Both the position numbers and the translations under genes were made by a program. Below, piece by piece: positions 7,559 through 12,426 of a DNA stretch of 12,426 nt (the stretch's first letter is position 1; each line of letters starts with the position of its first letter). The notes beneath the pieces are model-generated. The model did not search any database. It was not told where the DNA came from and was given only the letters and a program-made list of their open reading frames with translations. Source of the DNA: an uncultured Porphyromonas sp. (lineage in GTDB: Bacteria; Bacteroidota; Bacteroidia; Bacteroidales; Porphyromonadaceae); NCBI GenBank assembly GCA_945867245.1, contig CAMBHQ010000011.1, forward strand, positions 1 through 12,426, written 5' to 3'.

Positions 7559-8110
7559 ATGAAGACAGTATTCGTATTCCTCGCAGAGGGCTTCGAAGAA
7601 ATCGAAGCCGTAACGACTATCGACCTCCTACGACGTGCAGGCCTAGCCGTGCAGACTATTGCCGTAGGGCCTAGCCTAGAGGTCGCCGGCGCTCATCACC
7701 TGCCTATCATTGCCGACAGACATATCAGCAATGCCGAGCCCGAGACGGCCGACGCCTTCGTCCTCCCTGGGGGGATGCCTGGCATGACCAACCTAGCCGC
7801 TAGCACCGAGCTGCTCGAGATGCTACAGCGTGCCTATGCCGAGGGCAAGCTACTCTGCGCTATCTGTGCTGCTCCGAGCATATTCGGACGTTTGGGCTTC
7901 CTAGAGGGACGTCCTGCCACTTGCTACCCAGGCTTCGAGTCCGAGCTCAGGGGCTATGTGCCTACCGAAGATACCGTCGTCGTTACCCCAGGCATCATCA
8001 CGGGGCGAGGACCGGGCTATACGACCGACTTCGCTCTGGCTATCGCTACCGCACTCGTCGGTGCCGAGGTTAGCGAAGCCGTGCGTCGTGGGATATACGC
8101 CCTAGACTAA
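7559..8110 (+). CDS. DJ-1/PfpI/YajL-family protein
   Basis: This is a 183-residue cytosolic protein of the DJ-1 superfamily. Members have been described as glyoxalase III, protein/nucleotide deglycases or oxidative-stress sensors, and the true activity of many is disputed. The start, VFVFLAEGFEEIEAVTTIDLLRRAG, matches the family N-terminus in two parts (FLAEGFEEIEA, DLLRRAG). Glu16 aligns with Glu18 of human DJ-1. The nucleophile elbow is AICAAP with Cys103 as the reactive cysteine (Cys106 in DJ-1). FVLPGGMPGM and ITGRGPGYTTDFALAI are further family segments. Length is standard and the protein looks intact. It heads a tight operon: the transglycosylase gene starts 5 nt after its TAA, and the kinase gene abuts that one. 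The ATG at 7559 has no Shine-Dalgarno site but lies a short distance from a good -7 box. The exact substrate cannot be told from sequence. Confidence 0.93.
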   Translation: MKTVFVFLAEGFEEIEAVTTIDLLRRAGLAVQTIAVGPSLEVAGAHHLPIIADRHISNAEPETADAFVLPGGMPGMTNLAASTELLEMLQRAYAEGKLLCAICAAPSIFGRLGFLEGRPATCYPGFESELRGYVPTEDTVVVTPGIITGRGPGYTTDFALAIATALVGAEVSEAVRRGIYALD

Positions 8111-8115
8111 GCCGT

Positions 8116-9579
8116 ATGGACATACGCCAATACCTCCATAGAGGATACTCTACTCTAGCGCTCTGCCTTGCCATAGGACTCGTCCTGGCGGGCGGGGCGC
8201 TTGTGCTTGGGGGCTATCGCAGTGGCCAGCGCAAGGCCCTCGAGGCCGAGGCACAGCGCATGGCTCTACCCGACACGCTTAGGGTACTCACCCTCTCGGG
8301 GGCCACGACCTACTTTACCATCCAGCAGGAGCAGATGGGTTATCAGTACGAGCTACTCCGTCTATATGCCGAGGAGGTAGGCTTGCCCTATAGCATTCGT
8401 ATTGTGCCTACGCTCGATAGCCTGCATACCTTGCTACGCAGTGGTAGCTACAATCTGAGCATTACCCCCGAGCCGATTACCAAGGCGGGGCAGAGCGACT
8501 GGCGCTTCACAGGGCCGAGCCTAGAGCGTGGTATGGTACTCGTACAGCGTGCACCCCAGGGCGAGCCCGATAGCAGCTACCTCAGCAACGTTACCGAGCT
8601 CATCGACAAGCCCCTGTACATTCTCTCTGACCGACACTACGAGCAGCGCCTACATAACCTAGGGGCACAGCTGGGGCATAGTCTAGACGTGCGTCCTGTG
8701 GGGGATGCTACCACCAACGCCGAGGACCTTATTGCCCTCGTGGCCACAGACAGTATCGACTACGCTATCGTGGACAGCGAATTGGCCAGATTGGCGCATA
8801 CCTATTATCCGAATATCGACTACAAACTCGAGGTAGGCTTCTCGCAGCGTTTGCGCTGGGCCACTACCTCGGACTACGAAGGTCTGGCCCAGAGCATCGA
8901 TAAATGGAGTGCAGGCGTGCCGAGCCTAGAATCAGCCAAGGGCATCTACAAGAAGTACTTCGAGGTCTACAAAGTGCCCATTATAGAGGCGCCCACAGAG
9001 GCGCCTATGCCCTCGCAGCCACGCCAAGACTATAGGCCCTCCACACCGAGCGGGGCTATCTCGCCCTACGACGACTTATTCCGCAGTGCGGCCGGTCCGC
9101 TCCCCTGGTCCTGGCACCTATTGGCCTCTATTGCCGAGCAAGAGTCGGGCTTCCGTCCCGAGGTCGTGGCTTGGAGTGGGGCCCGTGGCCTTATGGGCAT
9201 CATGCCCGCTACGGGGCGCAGCTATGGCGCCGAGGTAGAGGAGTTGCTCTCGCCTGCCGTGTCGATACGTGTGTCGGTGCGTTGCCTCGTGGATAATGCT
9301 GCGATATTCCGCTCTATCCCGAGACTCGAGGAGCGCTTGGCCTTTACGCTAGCGAGCTATAACGCTGGTGCCGGCCACGTGCAGGACGCCCAACGCCTCA
9401 CCGAGAAGTATGGCGGTAATCCTAATAACTGGGCCGATGTAGAGCAATATATCCTCCTCAAGAGCGAACGTAAGTATTACACCGACCCTGTCTGCAAGCA
9501 CGGCTACCTGCGGGGCAAGGAGACCTACAACTACGTTCGTGAGGTACGCGAACGCTATCACCGCTTCCGAGGTCATTAG
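8116..9579 (+). CDS. mltF: MltF-like membrane-bound lytic murein transglycosylase
   Basis: This 487-residue periplasmic enzyme cleaves peptidoglycan glycan strands to form 1,6-anhydro ends. A single hydrophobic segment at about 12-34 (LALCLAIGLVLAGGALVLGG) anchors it in the inner membrane; no lipobox cysteine is seen. Residues about 52-285 form a family-3 solute-binding-like domain (TLRVLTLSGATTYF, YELLRLYAEEVGLPY), the regulatory domain of MltF. A Pro-rich linker follows (about 290-315). The SLT domain is at about 325-470: catalytic Glu343 in AEQESGF, ARGLMGIMPATG (Gly361 where GLMQ is usual), and ASYNAGAGHV. Length is near that of E. coli MltF. It starts 5 nt after the DJ-1-family gene, and its TAG is directly followed by the kinase ATG, so the three are surely co-transcribed. 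In studied MltF proteins the binding domain is reported to respond to muropeptides, so it could report wall turnover to the kinase; that link is inference. Confidence 0.9.
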   Translation: MDIRQYLHRGYSTLALCLAIGLVLAGGALVLGGYRSGQRKALEAEAQRMALPDTLRVLTLSGATTYFTIQQEQMGYQYELLRLYAEEVGLPYSIRIVPTLDSLHTLLRSGSYNLSITPEPITKAGQSDWRFTGPSLERGMVLVQRAPQGEPDSSYLSNVTELIDKPLYILSDRHYEQRLHNLGAQLGHSLDVRPVGDATTNAEDLIALVATDSIDYAIVDSELARLAHTYYPNIDYKLEVGFSQRLRWATTSDYEGLAQSIDKWSAGVPSLESAKGIYKKYFEVYKVPIIEAPTEAPMPSQPRQDYRPSTPSGAISPYDDLFRSAAGPLPWSWHLLASIAEQESGFRPEVVAWSGARGLMGIMPATGRSYGAEVEELLSPAVSIRVSVRCLVDNAAIFRSIPRLEERLAFTLASYNAGAGHVQDAQRLTEKYGGNPNNWADVEQYILLKSERKYYTDPVCKHGYLRGKETYNYVREVRERYHRFRGH

Positions 9580-10776
9580 ATGAAACGAATACACTGGCGG
9601 GACCTCCTGCGCCCCCTCTATGGCGGGATATTCTGGGCGAGCCGACAGAGCGCTCTGCGCATCATCCTCGTGGTGGGTGCAGTGCTCTTCGCTGTCGTGT
9701 CGCTACTCGTCTCGGACCGCCTAGTGCGTCTGATGGGTCAGGAGGAGCGTCGCAAGATGGAGATATGGGCAGCCGCCACACAGGCTGTCGCGAGCAACGA
9801 CTACGAGCAGTCCCTCTACTTCGCTAGCCGTATCCTAGAGAGCAACACTACCATACCGATGATACTCGTCGATGGGCAGGGGCGCATCCTTAGCTACAAT
9901 AATATCGACTTGCCCCGACGCAACCCCGAGAAGTATCTCTATCAGAAGTTGGCAGAGTTCCGAGAGGGCTATCCCCCCATCAAGATTGAGAATATCACGA
10001 CCGAATACCTCTATTATTCGGATAGCTCTACCCTACAGCAGCTCCTGCTCTTCCCCTACGTGCAGGTGGCTGTCTTCCTCGTTATCCTCGGCATCAGCCT
10101 CCTGGCCATCACGAGTATGAAGCGTGCCGACCAAAACCATATATGGGAGGGTATGAGCCGTGAGACTGCGCACCAGCTCGGCACGCCTATCTCCTCGCTG
10201 CTAGCCTGGCGCGAGCTACTAGCCCTACAGGGCGTAGACCCTAGCGTCCTCAGCGAGATGGGCAAGGATATTGAGCGTCTGGAGGTCATTGCCGACCGCT
10301 TTCAGAAGGTCGGTTCGGCCCCTAAGCTCCTGCCCGTAGACCTAGGCGAGCTCCTGCACAAGAGCGTCGACTATCTGCGCCCACGCATCTCTCAGCAGGT
10401 GCAGATAGCCATCGTAGACGAGCCTAATGAGGCTGTCATCGTCCCCCTCTCGGAGGCCCTTATTGCTTGGGTATTTGAGAACCTTGTGAAGAATGCCGTC
10501 GATGCTATGCAGGGCAAGGGTGACATCACCATCCGCTATCATCAGCGGGGCAAGGAGGTGTATATCGACCTACGGGACACGGGTCGCGGGATGCCTCTGA
10601 GTCAGTACGAGGCTATCTTCCGTCCGGGCTATACCACACGACAGCGAGGCTGGGGCCTAGGCCTCTCGCTAGCTAGGCGCATAGTCGAGGATTATCACCA
10701 TGGGCGTATCTATGTACGTGAGAGCCGAGAGGGGCAAGGGACCACCTTCCGCATCGAGCTCGTCACAGAGCCCTAG
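9580..10776 (+). CDS. Membrane sensor histidine kinase (orphan)
   Basis: This is a 398-residue inner-membrane sensor kinase. Transmembrane helices lie at about 25-44 and 158-178. They enclose a ~110-residue extracytoplasmic sensor with a PAS-like strand pattern (PMILVDGQGRILSYNN). No HAMP domain is evident after helix 2. The phosphoacceptor is His198 in ETAHQLGTPISS, the AHQLGTP variant frequent in Bacteroidetes kinases. The catalytic domain has the N-box FENLVKNAVDAM (Asn305), the G1 box DTGRGMP (Asp333), the G2 box RGWGLGLSLARRI and the terminal GQGTTFRIEL. All key residues are present, so it should be active. No response regulator is encoded in the window, so the partner lies elsewhere. 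The ATG immediately follows the TAG of the transglycosylase gene with zero spacing, implying translational coupling. A nested hairpin 57 nt after its stop probably ends the operon. The signal is unknown; envelope or peptidoglycan status is a fair guess from context. Confidence 0.92.
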   Translation: MKRIHWRDLLRPLYGGIFWASRQSALRIILVVGAVLFAVVSLLVSDRLVRLMGQEERRKMEIWAAATQAVASNDYEQSLYFASRILESNTTIPMILVDGQGRILSYNNIDLPRRNPEKYLYQKLAEFREGYPPIKIENITTEYLYYSDSSTLQQLLLFPYVQVAVFLVILGISLLAITSMKRADQNHIWEGMSRETAHQLGTPISSLLAWRELLALQGVDPSVLSEMGKDIERLEVIADRFQKVGSAPKLLPVDLGELLHKSVDYLRPRISQQVQIAIVDEPNEAVIVPLSEALIAWVFENLVKNAVDAMQGKGDITIRYHQRGKEVYIDLRDTGRGMPLSQYEAIFRPGYTTRQRGWGLGLSLARRIVEDYHHGRIYVRESREGQGTTFRIELVTEP

Positions 10777-10833
10777 GAGGGGATTAGTACAGAGTGTTCG
10801 GAGGGCAGCGCCCCTCGGCCACAGACAGACACG

Positions 10834-10879
10834 GAGCCTCTAGGTCGTCTAGTCGATACTAGAATAGGCCTAGAGGCTC
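10834..10879 (+). terminator. Nested hairpin downstream of the kinase gene
   Basis: GAGCCTCTAGG (10834-10844) pairs perfectly with CCTAGAGGCTC (10869-10879). Inside it, TCTAGT (10848-10853) pairs with ACTAGA (10858-10863) around the loop CGAT. The downstream bases are TGGCCTTATATAAAAAG, without a true U-run. Position fits termination of the DJ-1/mltF/kinase operon. Confidence 0.5.
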
Positions 10880-11247
10880 TGGCCTTATATAAAAAGAACA
10901 ATCCCCACCCCTTGCGGAGTGAGGATGTTCCCATCATCAATCATCATCTCAAATCATAACACCATATCATTGTGTTCGCCTAATACTACTTGGTCAAGCA
11001 ATAGTAGACTCGGGTATTTAGTAAGCTTGTGAGTATCACTACTCTCTCGCTGTACTATACTTTAGAGTACCGAGGGTTTGATAGGTTTAATGGGCTGAAG
11101 AAAATTTTTTCACTAGGGCTGTATTCCTTGCTCTAAAGCAGGAAATGCTAGCTGTTTAGCTATAGATGTAAATTTTGCACTCGGGCTTGTGTCCTTCTGG
11201 GGTATGATAGCTCGCTGCTGTGCTGTTGCATAACATAAACTAGGGTC
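10880..11247. other. AT-richer intergenic stretch without a convincing gene
   Basis: This part of the 848-bp gap is visibly richer in A and T than its surroundings. It contains an imperfect hairpin at 10896-10930 (GAACA/TGTTC with an inner stem of about six more pairs). A small hairpin lies at 11124-11144 (TTCC-TGCT/AGCA-GGAA). A 35-codon open frame (10925-11032) has no recognisable product. AATTTTGCA occurs at 11171-11179 and again at 11272-11280. No tRNA, rRNA or known riboswitch pattern was recognised. Confidence 0.5.
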
Positions 11248-11278
11248 TTGTATAGTTGCGAGATAATTCCGAATTTTG
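11248..11278 (+). promoter_or_regulatory. Possible promoter for a small transcript
   Basis: TTG (11248-11250), then 20 bp, then GAATTTTG (11271-11278) resembles the Bacteroidetes layout TTG-N19-21-TAnnTTTG with TA changed to GA. It is followed about 50 bp later by an intrinsic terminator on the same strand and by no gene, which suggests a short non-coding transcript. Confidence 0.3.
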
Positions 11279-11284
11279 CAGAGA

Positions 11285-11365
11285 AGAAATTCAACATCTT
11301 TTTTCGTCTTAGTTATTGATAGCGGGGAGCGTGCTTGGGATTTAGTACGCTCCTCGTTGTTTTGC
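11285..11365 (+). ncRNA. Candidate ~80-nt small RNA
   Basis: It is bounded by the possible promoter ending at 11278 and by the hairpin plus U-rich tail at 11324-11365. The interior is AU-rich with a six-T run (11299-11304) and no start codon giving a useful protein. I do not recognise it as 6S, tmRNA, RNase P or another known family. Both ends are predictions. Confidence 0.25.
11324..11365 (+). terminator. Intrinsic terminator in the intergenic gap
   Basis: GGGGAGCGT (11324-11332) pairs with ACGCTCCTC (11347-11355), nine pairs with one G-U, followed by GTTGTTTTGC. This is the most classical rho-independent terminator in the window, yet no gene lies directly upstream on this strand; the kinase ends about 550 bp earlier and has its own hairpin. 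Confidence 0.55.
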
Positions 11366-11418
11366 TATAGAGGGGGCGGGCAGAGCCCGCAGTGGTCAGT
11401 GGCTGGCGCACGCTGGGT

Positions 11419-11464
11419 CTAGTGTCCCTAGTAGACCTAGGGCCACTAGGAATACTAGTACTAG
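11419..11464. repeat. CTAG array with 9-bp phasing
   Basis: CTAG begins at 11419, 11428, 11437, 11446 and 11455, exactly 9 bp apart, and again at 11461. The part from 11419 to 11449 also forms an inverted repeat: CTAGTGTCCCTAG and CTAGGGCCACTAG, with one mismatch in 13 around the 5-nt loop TAGAC. Confidence 0.75.
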
Positions 11465-11466
11465 CG

Positions 11467-11486
11467 TGGCGGGCTTAAGCCCGCCA
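11467..11486. repeat. Perfect 20-bp palindrome
   Basis: TGGCGGGCTT followed by its exact complement AAGCCCGCCA, with no loop. It shares the GGCGGGC/GCCCGCC arms of the 14-bp GC module found in elements A, B and E, but with TTAA at the centre. It could be a DNA-binding site or a cruciform; as RNA the central bases would form the loop. Confidence 0.75.
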
Positions 11487-11554
11487 TAGCAAGCACCGCC
11501 AACTGCCCGCAGTGGTCAGTGGCTAGTGGTCAGTGTCTGGCGCAGCGTTATAAT

Positions 11555-11592
11555 AGGAATAGGGCGTGCCACCAGTGGCACGCCCTATTCCT
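11555..11592 (-). terminator. Strong hairpin terminating the minus-strand gene
   Basis: AGGAATAGGGCGTGCCAC (11555-11572) and its exact complement (11575-11592) are separated by only CA, so the real loop is about four bases and the stem about 17 bp. It lies 32 nt after the TAA of the minus-strand gene, and on that strand it is followed by ATTATAACG, a weak U-rich tail. It may also stop transcription arriving from the left. Confidence 0.65.
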
Positions 11593-11624
11593 GTAAGATG
11601 AGGAGAGACTCCTCTCGTTAGTTG

Positions 11625-12426
11625 TTACTTCTTAGCACTCCACTTAACGACGTAGTTCGCAGGGTCGCGTGGCGTCGTCTGATCCTTGAATAGACGCACC
11701 CCGAAGTTGGTGAAGTTGTCTGCCTGACCTACTGCGTAGTCCTGAGCGCAGGTCATACGTCCTGTAGACCAGTTGCTAACGATAGGCATATTGAAGAGCT
11801 CCGAGGGCGTGCGCTTCTCCCATAGACCTGCATGTTCGCCATTGTTGCGGTTACGGTTGTTTGCCTTGATGTACTGAGATGCGATGCCATAGTACCTGTT
11901 GGCTGCTTGCTGGTCTGCATAGTAGAGAGCATCCTGAGTATTGGCGTTGTATGGGCTAGCTTGGTTAATCCCAAGATACCAAGCCAATGTGCCGTTCATC
12001 CACAGACCATCAATCAGCTGGTAGTAGAAGCCTGAGCTACCTGCGGTCGTAGGGCGACGCTTGAGGAGGAGTGGAATATCATAGCCTCCCATCGTCATAA
12101 CACCGGCGTTGGCATTCATCGGAGCGGCATTCTCGTCCTTGGCATTGTTCATGGCCACCACGTACTTGCAGAAGCCTGTCTGCATGCCCTTCTTGATATC
12201 TGCGAAGAAGGTAGGGATGTGGTCCGCAGTCTTGTTGCTCGAGACATCCGTAAACTTAGCCGCATTGAGATAGCCATTAGATAGGATAATCATCGTCTGA
12301 CCAGGGGCTAGGATATTAGGTGTAGCACCTGTCGCATCATAAGGAGTCCTACCACCGAGCTTGGTCGTGTAGTCTACATACTGAGCGGGGTAATCGGCCT
12401 TACTTGTGCTGCCAAGTATTTGATAC
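11625..12426 (-). CDS. Unrecognised, probably exported Bacteroidales protein (3' part only)
   Basis: This is the C-terminal 266 residues of a longer protein; the frame is open to the window edge at 12426, so the start and any signal peptide are outside. The ATG at 12291-12293 is internal, because coding continues upstream (YQILGSTSKADYPAQYVDY, then PNILAPGQTMIILSNGYLN). The sequence is rich in Asn, Ala, Tyr and Gly, with aromatic-rich stretches and no membrane segment. That is typical of secreted or surface-exposed beta-rich Bacteroidetes proteins. The LAPGQTMIILSNG segment followed by TDVSSNKTADH recalls the lamin-tail-like pattern of DUF4876 proteins (APGxS-hydrophobic strand), but this is from memory and weak. 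It ends NYVVKWSAKK with no sorting domain visible. Transcription runs leftward into the strong hairpin at 11555-11592. It is certain as a coding region because of its length and normal codon use; the function is unknown. Confidence 0.75.
   Translation of the reverse strand, partial: YQILGSTSKADYPAQYVDYTTKLGGRTPYDATGATPNILAPGQTMIILSNGYLNAAKFTDVSSNKTADHIPTFFADIKKGMQTGFCKYVVAMNNAKDENAAPMNANAGVMTMGGYDIPLLLKRRPTTAGSSGFYYQLIDGLWMNGTLAWYLGINQASPYNANTQDALYYADQQAANRYYGIASQYIKANNRNRNNGEHAGLWEKRTPSELFNMPIVSNWSTGRMTCAQDYAVGQADNFTNFGVRLFKDQTTPRDPANYVVKWSAKK

Larger units (their letters stand above)
11376..11545. repeat. Composite heptamer element E (two half-elements around a CTAG array)
   Basis: Half-element 1 has the module GCGGGCAGAGCCCG (11376-11389), two YRGTGGY units (11390-11403) and the core TGGCGCAC (11404-11411). 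Half-element 2 has four units (11510-11537) and a core with one change, TGGCGCAG (11538-11545). Neither is followed by the opposite-sense heptamer arm seen in A-D. Between them lie a CTAG array (11419-11464) and a 20-bp palindrome (11467-11486). It sits between the convergent kinase operon and the minus-strand gene. Confidence 0.8.

Noticed and set aside
10925..11032. 35-codon open frame after the kinase operon
   Set aside because: Ser/Asn/Ile-rich without recognisable features and no promoter; too short to support by sequence alone. Noted only within the intergenic description.
10880..11370. tRNA, 6S RNA, tmRNA or riboswitch in the large gap
   Set aside because: No cloverleaf, no GTTCRA-type T-arm and no closing helix or known consensus was found by eye.

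Overview
The window looks like a chromosomal segment of a Bacteroidales bacterium, probably Porphyromonas-like. Several things point there: a TonB-dependent receptor with a carboxypeptidase-regulatory N-terminal domain, a histidine kinase with the AHQLGTP phosphoacceptor motif common in Bacteroidetes, A-rich leaders with no clear Shine-Dalgarno site, and promoter -7 boxes of the form TAnnTTTG. The genus is an inference from overall feel and was not tested by search. Genes are moderately GC-rich and unusually full of CTAG.

Layout. (1) 118-3285, minus strand: an ABC-transporter ATPase followed 12 nt later by a siderophore-type TonB-dependent receptor, broken in mid-gene by a single in-frame TAG (1315-1317). 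(2) 3347-3738: a complex intergenic region with a heptamer/palindrome element, three perfectly spaced 23-bp tandem repeats, a CTGACAG inverted repeat, a sigma-54-like -24/-12 motif and a leader hairpin, leading into dnaK (3739-5637). (3) 5797-7455: an AAA+ ATPase of unknown substrate with its own promoter. (4) 7559-10776: a tight operon of a DJ-1/PfpI-family protein, an MltF-like lytic transglycosylase and an orphan membrane histidine kinase. (5) 10777-11624: an 848-bp AT-richer gap with terminators, a possible small RNA and a large composite repeat. (6) 11625-12426, minus strand: the 3' part of an unrecognised, probably secreted protein, running off the window.

The most unusual content is non-coding. 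All five gaps between transcription units carry a member of one repeat family. It consists of tandem 7-bp units YRGTGGY, an 8-bp core (GTGCGCCA or its exact reverse complement TGGCGCAC), then tandem 7-bp units of the opposite sense (RCCACYR). The copy at 5645-5722 is exactly five heptamers, core, five heptamers. The gaps inside operons lack it. Two genes (the receptor and the AAA ATPase) use the TAG of a terminal TAGTGGG heptamer as their stop codon. Some copies also carry a 14-bp GC-rich hairpin module that is exactly two heptamers long. I do not recognise this as a named element. No transposase or RAYT-like gene is in the window.
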